From Actinomycetota bacterium (GTDB taxonomy: Bacteria > Actinomycetota > Actinomycetes > Nanopelagicales > Nanopelagicaceae), in contig CANLHE010000006.1 of the NCBI GenBank assembly GCA_947490605.1, positions 1 to 13,863 of the forward strand: a stretch of 13,863 nt of DNA, read 5' to 3'. A program made the position numbers and the translations under genes. Shown here piece after piece: positions 1 to 9,138 of the stretch (position 1 is the stretch's first letter; the number at the start of each line of letters is the position of its first letter). The notes under the pieces are model-generated. The model searched no databases and was not told where the DNA came from. It was given only the letters and a program-made list of their open reading frames with translations.

Positions 1-23
1 CCTACTCCTTAGAGAATAGTGCT

Positions 24-716
24 GTGGTCCGCGCTAATCTAAACAAAGATCCAGATGACGTCTCAAAGATGTTTGACGATGTCGCACATAGATATGACTT
101 TCTAAACGACCTTCTTAGTTTGGGCCGAACAAAAGCATGGCGAAGAGTTGTAACTTCAATTATTGGGCCAAAGCCAGGAATGAAGATTTTAGACATTGCA
201 GCTGGCACCGGTTCCTCATCTCGTCCATTGGTTGATAAAGGCGCAGAAGTAACCGCTTTAGATTTTTCACACGGAATGATTGAGCAGGGCCGTAAACAAA
301 ATAAAAATATAAATTTTGTGCAAGGGGATGCTTTAAAACTTCCATTTGAAGATAATTCCTTTGATGTCACTACGATTTCATTTGGTCTTCGTAATACTTC
401 AAATACTGATAAAGCACTTAAAGAAGCACTGCGAGTTACAAAAGATGGTGGCAGAATTGTTGTTGCTGAATTTTCACACCCAGTAAATCCAATCTTTAAA
501 AAAATATATTTAAATTATTTAATGAAAGCATTACCGGTTATTGTTAAAAAAATAAGCAAAAATCCAGACGCATATATCTACCTAGCCGAATCAATTAGGG
601 CCTGGCCAGATCAGGCCGAACTTGCCTCCATAATGCGAGATAGTGGCTTCAAATCTGTGGCCTGGCAGGACTTAACCTTCGGAATTGTCGCAGTTCACAT
701 TGGCTATAAGGCTTAA
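24..716 (+). CDS. menG: Demethylmenaquinone methyltransferase (MenG/UbiE family)
   Basis: This SAM-dependent methyltransferase is expected to methylate the ring of demethylmenaquinone, the last step of menaquinone synthesis. The 230-residue length is normal for the family. Both family signatures are visible: YDFLNDLLSLGRTKAWRR at about residues 24-41 and RVTKDGGRIVVAEFS at about 137-151. The SAM-binding loop LDIAAGTGS is at about 56-64, the acidic residue D80 ends the second strand, and FGLRN is at 120-124. The GTG at 24 is chosen because the protein then begins with the usual short leader before KDPDDVSKMFDDVA. The frame stays open to the left edge, so an earlier start cannot be excluded. 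No clear ribosome binding site is visible in the 23 bases shown upstream. It lies 41 bp before nuoA on the same strand. UbiE homologues can also act on ubiquinone precursors, but an actinobacterial setting favours menaquinone. Confidence 0.93.
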   Translation: MVRANLNKDPDDVSKMFDDVAHRYDFLNDLLSLGRTKAWRRVVTSIIGPKPGMKILDIAAGTGSSSRPLVDKGAEVTALDFSHGMIEQGRKQNKNINFVQGDALKLPFEDNSFDVTTISFGLRNTSNTDKALKEALRVTKDGGRIVVAEFSHPVNPIFKKIYLNYLMKALPVIVKKISKNPDAYIYLAESIRAWPDQAELASIMRDSGFKSVAWQDLTFGIVAVHIGYKA

Positions 717-743
717 GTGGCTAATGAAACCTTCGGCAAACAA

Positions 744-749
744 TAAGAT
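744..749 (+). promoter_or_regulatory. Candidate -10 element (TAAGAT) before nuoA, possibly giving a leaderless transcript
   Basis: The 41-bp gap at 717-757 between menG and nuoA is the only gap above 2 bp in the window. It holds TAAGAT, which fits the TAnnnT pattern of bacterial -10 boxes. Eight bases separate it from the nuoA ATG at 758. That spacing would put a transcription start at or very near the ATG. No Shine-Dalgarno-like sequence precedes nuoA, and leaderless mRNAs are common in Actinobacteria. No convincing -35 box and no terminator hairpin are visible in the gap, so read-through from menG is equally possible. The motif is short and could be chance in AT-rich DNA. Confidence 0.3.
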
Positions 750-757
750 TTGACCGT

Positions 758-1129
758 ATGAATCCTTCAATAAATCCATATGTACCGATCCTGGCGATTG
801 GGGCTATTGGATTTGGATTTGCCATTTTTTCAATTGTGGCAGCTGCCCTTACTGGACCAAAAAGATATAACCGAGCCAAGTCAGATGCATATGAGTGTGG
901 AATTGAACCATCACCACAAGCAGCAGGCGGTGGAAGATTTCCAGTTAAATATTTTTTAACTGCAATGCTATTTATTGTCTTTGATATTGAAATTGTCTTT
1001 TTATATCCATGGGCGGTCTCGTTTGATCAGCTTGGCTTATTTGGTTTAGTAGAGATGGCATTATTTATTGGAACAGTTTTCGTTGCCTATGCATATGTTT
1101 GGCGCCGCGGCGGATTGGAATGGGATTAG
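758..1129 (+). CDS. nuoA: NADH-quinone oxidoreductase subunit A (complex I)
   Basis: NuoA is a small membrane subunit with three helices, beside NuoH and NuoJ at the quinone chamber. The 123-residue protein shows helices at about residues 9-31, 64-84 and 91-111. The conserved loop between the first two contains YECGIEP (about 45-51), with the Cys at 47. The second helix carries the family's acidic motif [12 protein letters not shown], with D76 and E78 corresponding to conserved intramembrane acids of the family. The ATG at 758 gives the normal short N-terminus. It is the first nuo gene and probably the head of the operon. No Shine-Dalgarno sequence is seen before it. The stop at 1127-1129 is two bases before the proposed nuoB start. 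Confidence 0.96.
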   Translation: MNPSINPYVPILAIGAIGFGFAIFSIVAAALTGPKRYNRAKSDAYECGIEPSPQAAGGGRFPVKYFLTAMLFIVFDIEIVFLYPWAVSFDQLGLFGLVEMALFIGTVFVAYAYVWRRGGLEWD

Positions 1130-1131
1130 TC

Positions 1132-1686
1132 GTGGGCCTAGAAGAAAAGTTACCAAGTGGATTTTTATTAACAACAGTTGAAAAGCTTGCTGGTTACATG
1201 CGCAAGAACTCATTATGGCCAGCAACATTTGGTTTGGCATGCTGCGCGATTGAAATGATGGCAGCAGGTGCTGGGCGGTATGACTTAGCAAGATTTGGAA
1301 TGGAAGTTTTTCGCGCCTCTCCTCGCCAAGCAGATTTAATGATTGTGGCTGGCCGAGTTAGTAACAAAATGGCGCCAGTAGTTCGTCAGATTTATGATCA
1401 AATGGCTGCTCCTAAGTGGACAATTGCAATGGGCGCATGCGCATCATCTGGTGGAATGTTTAATAATTATGCAATTGTGCAAGGTGTAGATCACATCATT
1501 CCAGTAGATATTTATTTACCAGGCTGCCCACCACGTCCTGAAATGTTAATGGATGCAATTTTAAAACTGCATGAGCAAATTGGTAATGAAAAATTAGGTC
1601 CTAACCGAGAGAAAATAATTAAAGAGGTTGAAGCTGCTGCCCTTGCTGCTAAACCAACTCATCAATTAAAAGGATTACTCACATGA
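1132..1686 (+). CDS. nuoB: NADH-quinone oxidoreductase subunit B, carrying cluster N2
   Basis: NuoB holds the terminal [4Fe-4S] cluster N2, which passes electrons to quinone at the NuoB/NuoD interface. The protein from GTG 1132 is 184 residues. All four N2 ligands are present: the tandem C37-C38 in [10 protein letters not shown]103 in GACASSGG and C132 in [10 protein letters not shown]. Their spacing matches the family. The frame is open further upstream, to a TTG at 1099 and an ATG at 1120 that would overlap nuoA. GTG 1132 is preferred because it gives the typical actinobacterial N-terminus [10 protein letters not shown], leaves a 2-bp gap after the nuoA stop, and has GGGA six bases upstream. 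The residues read from the upstream starts look like the out-of-frame nuoA end. The gene ends in a 4-bp ATGA overlap with nuoC. Confidence 0.95.
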   Translation: MGLEEKLPSGFLLTTVEKLAGYMRKNSLWPATFGLACCAIEMMAAGAGRYDLARFGMEVFRASPRQADLMIVAGRVSNKMAPVVRQIYDQMAAPKWTIAMGACASSGGMFNNYAIVQGVDHIIPVDIYLPGCPPRPEMLMDAILKLHEQIGNEKLGPNREKIIKEVEAAALAAKPTHQLKGLLT

Positions 1687-2312
1687 GTAAGAGTGGAATG
1701 TTTGGGGCAAGTGGCAGTGGTGACACTTCAGGGTTTGGTGGCCTAGTAAATACAACGACAGTTATTGGCTCAACTCAGCGCCCATTTGGAAGCTATTTCG
1801 ATCAGGTCGCAGATGATTTAGAAAGAGCATATCCACTATTTAGTGATGCGATTGAAAAAGTTGTTGTAGACCGTGGTGAGTTAACATTATTTATCAAACG
1901 AGACCGTTTGTTTGATGTAGCAAAAATTTTGCGTGATCAACTTAGATTTGAGATGTGTATTGGCGTTAGTGGTGCGCATTATCCAGATGAGAGTGGCCGA
2001 GAGCTACACGCGGTTTATTCATTACTTTCAATTACTAGAAATCAAAGAATTAGATTAGAAGTTAGTGTTTCAGATAAAGATTCACATGTCCCTTCATTAG
2101 TTGAGGTGTGGGCTGGAACTAACTGGCATGAGCGCGAAACTTATGACATGTTTGGAATTGTTTTTGATAATCATCCGGGCCTCACTCGAATTTTAATGCC
2201 AGATGATTGGCCAGGACATCCACAACGAAAAGATTATCCACTAGGTGGAATTGAGATTGAATATAAAGGTGCAACAATTCCAGCGCCTTCACAACGTCGG
2301 AGCTACAAGTGA
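1683..2312 (+). CDS. nuoC: NADH-quinone oxidoreductase subunit C (30-kDa subunit)
   Basis: NuoC is a peripheral-arm subunit of the connecting module. It packs against NuoD and carries no cofactor. The 209-residue protein has the 30-kDa family signature [18 protein letters not shown] at about residues 150-167, followed by [21 protein letters not shown]. The N-terminal 35 residues are Gly/Ser/Thr rich, including DTSGFGGL, a leader I associate with actinobacterial NuoC. It is a separate gene and not fused to nuoD as in E. coli. The ATG lies in an ATGA overlap with the nuoB stop and has AGGA eight bases upstream. The gene ends in a GTGA overlap with nuoD. Confidence 0.95.
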   Translation: MSKSGMFGASGSGDTSGFGGLVNTTTVIGSTQRPFGSYFDQVADDLERAYPLFSDAIEKVVVDRGELTLFIKRDRLFDVAKILRDQLRFEMCIGVSGAHYPDESGRELHAVYSLLSITRNQRIRLEVSVSDKDSHVPSLVEVWAGTNWHERETYDMFGIVFDNHPGLTRILMPDDWPGHPQRKDYPLGGIEIEYKGATIPAPSQRRSYK

Positions 2313-3649
2313 CAACATTTACTGATCCATACGCATCCTCACAAGAAACTACCGAAGGACGGGTTTACTCCGTAACTGGTGGTGATTGGGATTCATTAGT
2401 TACTGAAATCGGTGCAACTAAAGAAGAGCGCGTGGTTTTAAATATGGGACCACAACATCCATCAACACATGGTGTTCTGCGTTTAATTTTAGAGCTAGAG
2501 GGCGAGACAGTTACTGAAACTAGATGTGGAATTGGTTATCTACATACTGGAATTGAGAAAAATACTGAATTTAGAAACTGGACCCAAGGTGTAACTTTTG
2601 TAACGAGAATGGATTATTTATCTCCAATATTTAATGAAACTGCATATTGCTTAGGTGTTGAAAAGTTGCTTGGAATTACAAATGATGTAACTGAGCGAGC
2701 AACTGTTATTCGAGTAATGATGATGGAGTTCAATCGAATCTCTTCTCACATGGTTGCATTAGGAACTGGTGCCCTTGAGCTTGGCGCACTCTCACCAATG
2801 ATTTTCGCATTTAGAGAGCGTGAGAAGGTATTAGATGTATTTGAAATGATCTCAGGTCTTCGCATGAATATGGCGTATGTAAGACCAGGTGGAGTTGCTC
2901 AAGATCTGCCACAAGGAGCATTAGCAAAGATTCGCGAAACAGTAAAAGAGCTACGGCATAATTTTAAAGATAATGAAAAATTATTAATTGGTAACTCAAT
3001 CTGGATTAAACGTACGCAAGGAATTGGCTATTTAGATTTAGCTGGTTGCACAACTTTAGGAATTACCGGTCCAGTACTTAGATCAACTGGATTAGCTTGG
3101 GATTTAAGAAAAGCGCAACCATATTGTGGGTACGAGGATTATCAATTTGATATTCCAACAACTGACACCTGTGATGTTTATGGAAGATTTTTAATTAGAA
3201 TGCAAGAGTTAGAACAATCACTAAGAATTATTGAGCAGTGTGTTACTAAGCTTGAAAAATTAGAAGGCCAGCCAGTGATGGTTGCAGATAAGAAAATTGC
3301 TTGGCCATCTCAATTATCTATTGGTGCCGATGGAATGGGTAACTCTTTAAATCACATTAGAGAGATTATGGGTGAATCAATGGAAGCTTTGATTCATCAC
3401 TTTAAATTAGTTACTGAAGGATTTAGAGTGCCTGCCGGTCAGGTGTACACATCAATTGAATCACCACGCGGTGAGCTAGGAGTTCACTTAGTTTCAGATG
3501 GTGGAACTCGTCCTTATCGAGTGCATTTTCGTGATCCATCTTTTAATAATCTTCAATCAACTGCTGCAATGTGTGAAGGTGGACAGATCGCCGATGTAAT
3601 TGCAGCTGTTGCATCAATTGATCCAGTTATGGGTGGGGTTGATCGCTAA
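2309..3649 (+). CDS. nuoD: NADH-quinone oxidoreductase subunit D (49-kDa, quinone-binding)
   Basis: NuoD forms most of the quinone-binding cavity beside cluster N2 and descends from the large subunit of NiFe hydrogenases. The 446-residue protein contains [11 protein letters not shown] at about residues 45-55, [12 protein letters not shown] at about 76-87 and [11 protein letters not shown] at about 100-110. H54 and Y103 correspond to the His and Tyr that bind the quinone head group in characterised complexes (H38 and Y87 in Thermus); their spacing of 49 is identical. The C-terminus reads PVMGGVDR, with the invariant end of the family. A leader of about 40 residues (YSVTGGDWD) precedes the core. 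The start is a GTG overlapping the nuoC stop, with GGAG six bases upstream. The stop shares one base with the nuoE start (TAATG). Confidence 0.97.
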   Translation: MTTFTDPYASSQETTEGRVYSVTGGDWDSLVTEIGATKEERVVLNMGPQHPSTHGVLRLILELEGETVTETRCGIGYLHTGIEKNTEFRNWTQGVTFVTRMDYLSPIFNETAYCLGVEKLLGITNDVTERATVIRVMMMEFNRISSHMVALGTGALELGALSPMIFAFREREKVLDVFEMISGLRMNMAYVRPGGVAQDLPQGALAKIRETVKELRHNFKDNEKLLIGNSIWIKRTQGIGYLDLAGCTTLGITGPVLRSTGLAWDLRKAQPYCGYEDYQFDIPTTDTCDVYGRFLIRMQELEQSLRIIEQCVTKLEKLEGQPVMVADKKIAWPSQLSIGADGMGNSLNHIREIMGESMEALIHHFKLVTEGFRVPAGQVYTSIESPRGELGVHLVSDGGTRPYRVHFRDPSFNNLQSTAAMCEGGQIADVIAAVASIDPVMGGVDR

Positions 3650-4275
3650 TGGCATTTACATCTGAGCAAATTTCAATTATGGATTCAATTATTGCCAGGT
3701 ACCCACGCAAGCGATCAGCAATTATGCCATTGCTTCATTATGTGCAATCTATTGACGGTTACGTAACCAATGAAGGAATTGAATTAATTGGTGAAAAGTT
3801 AGAGCTAGCAACTGCAGAGGTAACAGCTGTTTCAACCTTTTACACCCAATATAAATCAAGCCCAGTAGGTGAATACCATGTTGGAATCTGCACAAATACC
3901 TTGTGTGCAGTTATGGGTGGAGATGTGATTTTTGATGCAGTCAAAGAACATCTTGGAATTGAAAATGATGGTGTAACAAGTGACGGCAAAGTTTCAGTTG
4001 AACATATTGAGTGCAACGCCGCATGTGACTATGCACCCGTTGTAATGGTTAATTGGGAGTTTTACGATAATCAAACTGTGCAATCTGTTAAAGATTTAGT
4101 AGATGGTGCCAGAAATGGAAATCCACCCGCACCAACTCGTGGACCTAAAACACTTAGAACATGGAAACAAAATTCTGCAGTTCTTGCCGGTATTTCAGAT
4201 GGTCTTGCAAATGAGGGCGTACAAGCTGGTGAGCCAACTTTGCTTGGACTAAAGAAAGCAAAAGGTGGAGCATGA
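3649..4275 (+). CDS. nuoE: NADH-quinone oxidoreductase subunit E, [2Fe-2S] cluster N1a
   Basis: NuoE is part of the NADH-dehydrogenase module and carries the off-pathway [2Fe-2S] cluster N1a in a thioredoxin-like fold. The 208-residue protein has an N-terminal helical bundle (about residues 1-70, including AVSTFYTQY) and then the four ligands C81, C86, C122 and C126 in CTNTLCAVMGG and ECNAACDYAP. The spacings of C-x4-C and C-x3-C are those of the family. After residue 150 comes a tail of about 50 residues, beginning with a Pro-rich stretch (NGNPPAPTRGPKTLR), which is longer than the E. coli protein and resembles actinobacterial homologues. The ATG overlaps the nuoD stop by one base. The gene ends in an ATGA overlap with nuoF. 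Confidence 0.95.
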   Translation: MAFTSEQISIMDSIIARYPRKRSAIMPLLHYVQSIDGYVTNEGIELIGEKLELATAEVTAVSTFYTQYKSSPVGEYHVGICTNTLCAVMGGDVIFDAVKEHLGIENDGVTSDGKVSVEHIECNAACDYAPVVMVNWEFYDNQTVQSVKDLVDGARNGNPPAPTRGPKTLRTWKQNSAVLAGISDGLANEGVQAGEPTLLGLKKAKGGA

Positions 4276-5576
4276 GTAAATTAACTCCAGTTCTTTCTGC
4301 TCACTGGGATGAAGCAGATTCATTTACCATCGCAGGCTATAAGCGAAATGGTGGTTACACCGCTGTTGCTAAAGCACTTGCGATGGCACCTGATGAAGTA
4401 ATTCAATTAGTTAAAGACTCTGGATTACGTGGCCGAGGTGGCGCAGGATTTCCAACTGGAAGTAAGTGGGGCTTTATTCCACAAGGAGATAATAAAGAAC
4501 ACTATTTCGTTGTTAATGCTGATGAGTCAGAGCCTGGTACTTGTAAAGATACACCGCTAATGATGGCAAACCCACATGTATTAATTGAAGGCGTAATTAT
4601 TGGTTCATATGCGATTAGAGCAAACTATGCGTTTATTTATATTCGTGGTGAAGTAACCCACGTGGTGCGCAGAGTGCAACAAGCAATTGAAGATGCATAC
4701 GCTGCTGGCTTACTTGGTAAGAATATTTTAGGTAAAGGTTTTGATTTAGAATTAGTTCTACATGTTGGTGCTGGTGCTTATATTTGTGGTGAAGAAACAG
4801 CACTACTTGATTCACTAGAAGGCTTCCGTGGCCAACCACGTCTTCGCCCACCATTTCCTGCGATCGCCGGCTTATATGCAAAGCCAACTGTGGTTAATAA
4901 TGTTGAATCAGTTGCTTCAGTTCCTGCAATTGTAAATAACGGTGTTGCTTGGTTTAACGCAATGGGAACTGAAAAGAGCAAAGGATTTACGCTCTACTCA
5001 CTCTCTGGCCATGTTAATAATCCTGGTCAATTTGAAGCACCACTTGGAATTACCTTACGTGAGCTTCTAGAAATATCTGGCGGAGTTAGAAGTGGCCATA
5101 AATTAAAGTTTTGGACTCCAGGTGGATCATCAACTCCAATCTTTACCGATGCGCATTTAGATGTACCACTTGATTACGAAGGTGTTTCAGCAGCTGGCTC
5201 AATGCTTGGCACAAAAGCTCTACAAATATTTGATGAAACAACCTGTGTTGTTAGAGCAGTTCTTAGATGGACTGAGTTTTATAAGCATGAATCTTGCGGT
5301 AAGTGCACACCATGCCGAGAAGGAACTTGGTGGTTAGTACAAGTACTGAAAGACTTAGAAGCAGGTAAAGGAACTGAAGCTGATCTAGATAAGTTATTAG
5401 ATCTATGCGACAACATTATGGGCCGATCATTTTGCGCACTCGCTGATGGCGCAGCCAGCCCAATCATCTCTTCCTTAAAGTATTTCCGCCAAGAGTATTT
5501 AGACCACCTATCTGCTGGCAGATGTCCATTTGATCCAATTGCATCAACATTATTTGTTACAGCAGGTGCCAAATGA
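4272..5576 (+). CDS. nuoF: NADH-quinone oxidoreductase subunit F, NADH- and FMN-binding
   Basis: NuoF is where NADH is oxidised: it binds NADH, FMN and the [4Fe-4S] cluster N3. In the 434-residue protein, the Gly-rich nucleotide-binding segment GRGGAGFPTG is at 54-63 and NADESEPGT, of the FMN site, is at 82-90. GAGAYICGEETAL is at about 176-188. N3 ligands are C342, C345 and C348 in ESCGKCTPCREG, and C388 in GRSFCALADG. The length is normal. The ATG overlaps the nuoE stop (ATGA) and is preceded by AAGGTGGAG. The gene ends with another ATGA overlap with nuoG, so the three dehydrogenase-module genes E, F and G are likely translated as a coupled set. Confidence 0.97.
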   Translation: MSKLTPVLSAHWDEADSFTIAGYKRNGGYTAVAKALAMAPDEVIQLVKDSGLRGRGGAGFPTGSKWGFIPQGDNKEHYFVVNADESEPGTCKDTPLMMANPHVLIEGVIIGSYAIRANYAFIYIRGEVTHVVRRVQQAIEDAYAAGLLGKNILGKGFDLELVLHVGAGAYICGEETALLDSLEGFRGQPRLRPPFPAIAGLYAKPTVVNNVESVASVPAIVNNGVAWFNAMGTEKSKGFTLYSLSGHVNNPGQFEAPLGITLRELLEISGGVRSGHKLKFWTPGGSSTPIFTDAHLDVPLDYEGVSAAGSMLGTKALQIFDETTCVVRAVLRWTEFYKHESCGKCTPCREGTWWLVQVLKDLEAGKGTEADLDKLLDLCDNIMGRSFCALADGAASPIISSLKYFRQEYLDHLSAGRCPFDPIASTLFVTAGAK

Positions 5577-7918
5577 GTATCCAAGAGTTAGGCACTGAAC
5601 AAGCAGTGGAACTGATCACCTGCGTAATTGATGGCTTTGAAGTAACTGTTCCAAAGGGAACCTTAGTAATCCGAGCTGCTGAAAAGCTAGGAATTCAAAT
5701 TCCAAGATTTTGCGATCACCCACTGCTGGCACCAGCTGGTGCGTGCAGACAATGTTTAGTAGATATTGAAATTAATGGCAGAGCATTTCCAAAGCCACAA
5801 GCCTCATGCACTATTCCAGTTGAAAACGGCATGATTGTTAAGACTCAATTAACTTCAGCAGTAGCCGATAAAGCCCAAAAGGGAGTTATGGAGTTGTTGT
5901 TAATTAACCACCCACTTGATTGCCCAGTTTGCGACAAGGGTGGTGAGTGCCCATTACAAAACCAGGCAATGTCATCTGGCAGAAGTGAAAGTAGATTTGA
6001 AGGAGTTAAGCGAACATTTGAAAAACCAGTTGCAATTTCATCTCAGGTTTTATTAGATCGAGAGCGATGCGTACTTTGCGCTCGCTGCACAAGATTCTCA
6101 GAACAAATTGCTGGAGACCCATTTATAACTTTAAATGAGCGTGGTGCACTGCAGCAGGTTGGCATTTATGAAGATGAACCATTTGATTCTTATTACTCTG
6201 GTAACACTGTTCAAATTTGCCCAGTTGGTGCTTTAACTGGAACCTCATACCGTTTCCGGGCTCGACCATTTGATTTAGTTTCAACCAACTCTGCTTGTGA
6301 GCATTGTGCATCTGGCTGCTCAATGCGTACCGATGTTCGCAGAGGTAAAACTCTACGCAGACTTGCTGGTGAAGATGCTGATGTAAATGAAGAGTGGAAT
6401 TGCGATAAGGGCAGATGGGCATTTAAGTACGAGGTAGCAAAAAATCGAATTACTGTGCCAATGATTAGAGATGCAAGTGGACAATTACAAGAAGCATCTT
6501 GGCCTGAGGCGTTAGCAGCTGCTGCATCTGGATTAAAAAATGCTAGAGCTGGAGTACTAGTTGGTGGACGTGCAACTATTGAAGATGCTTACGGTTATAG
6601 CAAATTCGCTCGCGTGACTCTTAATACAAATAATATTGACTTCCGCGCTCGCAGCCACAGCAATGAAGAGTTAGATTTCTTAGCGTCAGCACCACTTAAT
6701 GCAACATATAAAGATATTGATAAAGCAGATCAGGTAGTACTAATTAGTTTTGAACCAGAGGATGAATCACCAATCGTTTTCTTGAGAATTTATAAGCAGA
6801 CTCATAAGCGAGCAATCAAAGTTACAAGTATCGCGCCATTTGCAAGCCGTGGGACTCAAAAGCTAAACGCAAAATTAATTAAGACTGCAACTGGTAATGA
6901 AGTAGCAGCAATCTCTGCATTAAGTGGATTGACTGCTAAATCAGTGGTTTTAGTTGGCGAGCGAGCAGCTGAAACAACTGGTGCTTTATCTGCAGTAATT
7001 AAATTAGTAAATGACAGTGGCGCAAAATTAGGTTGGATTCCACGCAGAGCCGGCGAGAAAGGTGCAATCGCAGCAGGAGCGCTTCCAAACTTACTTCCTG
7101 GCAGTCGCCCAATAACTGACGCATCAGCCAGAGTAGATATTGCAACGGCTTGGAATATTGATTCACTGCCAAGTGAAGTCGGTATGAGCTCTACTGAAAT
7201 CATTAACTCTGATTTACAAGCAGTTTTAATTGGTGGAGTAGATCCAATGGATATCTCAGCAGATGCGAAGATAAAACTTGCAAAGAAGTTTGTTGTATCC
7301 CTTGAAATTAGACAAAGCGATATCACTGATATCGCTTCAGTTGTATTGCCAGTCGCAGCGGTAGTTGAGAAAAGTGGATCATTCATGGATTGGCAAGGTA
7401 GTTCCCGTAATTTTGAGGCTGCAGTTGAACAGTCATTAAACCGAAGTGATGTTCGAATTCTTTCAATGCTGGCAGATGAGATTGGTAAGCCAATTAATTT
7501 AGCAACTGTAATGAGTGCTAGAAATGAATTTGAGTCAATCGGAAATTGGGATGGATCAAAAAACTCGATGAAGCCAGTTGCAGCTGCCTCCGTAATAAAC
7601 GCAAGTGGTGATGAAGCAGTTTTAAACTCTTGGCGAAATTTGTTGGACAAGGGTTCAATGCAAGATGGTGAAGATAATCTTGCCGGAACTGCCCGCAAAT
7701 CTATTGTTGTAATTAGCTCAGCACGAGCAAAAACCCTTGGCGTGAGCGAAAATGATTTAGTAAGAGTTTCAAATGAATATGGTGCTATTACTTTGCCTTG
7801 TTCAATCAATGATATTGAGGATTCATCTGTTTGGCTGCCACGTAACTCACAAAGCAGCCAACTAATTAGAAACTTAGGAACAGTGAGTAATTCGATTGTG
7901 AAGGTGGCCAAGGCATGA
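5573..7918 (+). CDS. nuoG: NADH-quinone oxidoreductase subunit G, multi-cluster subunit
   Basis: NuoG carries electrons from NuoF towards NuoI. Of its 781 residues, about the first 290 hold the clusters. [2Fe-2S] N1b has C47, C58, C61 and C79. N5 has H113, C117, C120 and C126, with the unusual His ligand. N4 has C166, C169, C172 and C216. A fourth set, C242, C245, C249 and C277 (CEHCASGC and NCDKG), matches N7, the cluster off the main path that only some bacteria keep. The rest is a molybdopterin-oxidoreductase-like fold with no sign of a metal-cofactor site, as usual for Nuo[21 protein letters not shown] is at about 584-603. The ATG overlaps the nuoF stop and the TGA overlaps the nuoH start. 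A perfect inverted repeat lies inside the gene at 7315-7337. Confidence 0.96.
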   Translation: MSIQELGTEQAVELITCVIDGFEVTVPKGTLVIRAAEKLGIQIPRFCDHPLLAPAGACRQCLVDIEINGRAFPKPQASCTIPVENGMIVKTQLTSAVADKAQKGVMELLLINHPLDCPVCDKGGECPLQNQAMSSGRSESRFEGVKRTFEKPVAISSQVLLDRERCVLCARCTRFSEQIAGDPFITLNERGALQQVGIYEDEPFDSYYSGNTVQICPVGALTGTSYRFRARPFDLVSTNSACEHCASGCSMRTDVRRGKTLRRLAGEDADVNEEWNCDKGRWAFKYEVAKNRITVPMIRDASGQLQEASWPEALAAAASGLKNARAGVLVGGRATIEDAYGYSKFARVTLNTNNIDFRARSHSNEELDFLASAPLNATYKDIDKADQVVLISFEPEDESPIVFLRIYKQTHKRAIKVTSIAPFASRGTQKLNAKLIKTATGNEVAAISALSGLTAKSVVLVGERAAETTGALSAVIKLVNDSGAKLGWIPRRAGEKGAIAAGALPNLLPGSRPITDASARVDIATAWNIDSLPSEVGMSSTEIINSDLQAVLIGGVDPMDISADAKIKLAKKFVVSLEIRQSDITDIASVVLPVAAVVEKSGSFMDWQGSSRNFEAAVEQSLNRSDVRILSMLADEIGKPINLATVMSARNEFESIGNWDGSKNSMKPVAAASVINASGDEAVLNSWRNLLDKGSMQDGEDNLAGTARKSIVVISSARAKTLGVSENDLVRVSNEYGAITLPCSINDIEDSSVWLPRNSQSSQLIRNLGTVSNSIVKVAKA
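7315..7337. repeat. Perfect 11-bp inverted repeat inside nuoG
   Basis: The arm AAGCGATATCA at 7315-7325 is mirrored by TGATATCGCTT at 7327-7337 around a single central base at 7326. It lies in coding sequence for SDITDIAS of NuoG, where the repeated Asp-Ile codons GAT ATC are themselves palindromic and explain half of the symmetry. No U-run follows, so it is not a classical intrinsic terminator. It could be a coincidence of codon choice or an operator-like site for a dimeric protein. The sequence alone cannot tell which. Confidence 0.6.
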
Positions 7919-9138
7919 GTAATGCAGAGTTAATTGGTCAAGATCCAGGTTGGGTAATTGCGTTAAAAGGTTTATTTATTTTCGCTGCATGTGTATTTCT
8001 TACCATCATGTCAGTTTGGGCAGAACGACGCATAGTTGCCAGGATGCAACAACGAAGTGGACCAAACCGAGTCGGAAAGTTTGGCTTATTACAAGCATTA
8101 GTTGATGGTGTGAAGTTGGCGCTAAAAGAAGATTTGATTCCAAAAGCAGCTGATCGAATTGTTTTTGTGCTTGCTCCAATTATAAGTACCACCGCATGCT
8201 TTATGGCATTTGCAGTTATTCCACTTACTGGTGAAGTTAATTTCTTTGGTCATCAAACAGTTATGCAATTAACAGATATTTCAGTCGGTGTGCTTTATGT
8301 ATTAGCTATTGCTTCTGTTGGTGTTTATGGAATTGTGTTAGCTGGCTGGTCTTCTGGATCGACCTATCCATTACTAGGCGGCCTTCGTTCTTCTGCTCAA
8401 GTAATTTCATATGAAGTTGCAATGGGTTTATCTCTAGTTGCAGTATTTATCTACGCCGGCTCGATGTCTACATCTGAGATTGTCGCTGCTCAAGATAAGT
8501 GGTGGTATGCAGTAATTCTTTTCCCTTCATTTATTATTTATACAATATCTATGGTTGGTGAAACTAATCGAGCACCATTTGATTTAGCTGAAGCTGAAGG
8601 TGAATTAGTTGGTGGATTCCATACCGAGTATTCATCACTTAAGTTCGCACTATTTTTCTTATCTGAGTATGTAAACATAATTGCGGTTTCAGCGCTTGCG
8701 ACAACCTTATTCCTTGGTGGGTATCACGCTCTTCCTGGTTTGGGCTTTACTGAACAATGGTTAGGTGGTTGGTTCACATTGGCTTGGTTCTTTGTAAAGG
8801 TTTTAGGATTCTTCTTTGTCTTTGTTTGGTTGCGTGGCACATTACCTCGTCTGCGTTATGACCAATTTATGAAGTTTGGTTGGAAAGTTTTAATTCCATT
8901 CTCACTCGCTTGGATTTTGGTGGTTTCAACACTTCGCGTAATGTCCCAACAACAAGCACCTAGAGTAATAATTATTGCCTTTATATTTTCAATAGCGTTG
9001 ATTTATATTGCAATTACATCCTTAATTGATCGTAAGAAAGTTAATCTTGCTAAAGCCGCTAAGGTTACAAACTCAGATGAACCTAACTTTCCAGTACCGG
9101 CAATTCCAAACTCTAGATCGGAGCAATTAAATGGCTGA
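7915..9138 (+). CDS. nuoH: NADH-quinone oxidoreductase subunit H, membrane anchor at the quinone site
   Basis: NuoH connects the peripheral arm to the membrane arm and lines the quinone tunnel. The 407-residue protein has the expected first helix (about 15-34), then the conserved [20 protein letters not shown] at 35-54. The loop [18 protein letters not shown] is at about 215-232, with the acidic cluster that couples quinone chemistry to proton movement, followed by [21 protein letters not shown] at about 322-334 precedes the usual last helix. Beyond this lies an additional hydrophobic segment at about 351-371 and a polar, Pro-containing tail of about 35 residues. The tail makes the protein longer than the E. 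coli subunit (about 325 residues). The ATG is in an ATGA overlap with nuoG, with AAGGTGG seven bases upstream. The gene overlaps nuoI by 8 bp. Confidence 0.96.
   Translation: MSNAELIGQDPGWVIALKGLFIFAACVFLTIMSVWAERRIVARMQQRSGPNRVGKFGLLQALVDGVKLALKEDLIPKAADRIVFVLAPIISTTACFMAFAVIPLTGEVNFFGHQTVMQLTDISVGVLYVLAIASVGVYGIVLAGWSSGSTYPLLGGLRSSAQVISYEVAMGLSLVAVFIYAGSMSTSEIVAAQDKWWYAVILFPSFIIYTISMVGETNRAPFDLAEAEGELVGGFHTEYSSLKFALFFLSEYVNIIAVSALATTLFLGGYHALPGLGFTEQWLGGWFTLAWFFVKVLGFFFVFVWLRGTLPRLRYDQFMKFGWKVLIPFSLAWILVVSTLRVMSQQQAPRVIIIAFIFSIALIYIAITSLIDRKKVNLAKAAKVTNSDEPNFPVPAIPNSRSEQLNG

Noticed and set aside
750..755. TTGACC as a -35 box
   Set aside because: It lies only two bases before the nuoA ATG, and no -10-like hexamer occurs at a suitable distance inside nuoA.
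6856..7911. A 351-codon open frame on the minus strand opposite nuoG
   Set aside because: It lies wholly opposite a well-supported gene, has no recognisable domain, and its composition (runs of Ser, Ile, Ala, Thr) is what the reverse complement of this codon usage produces.
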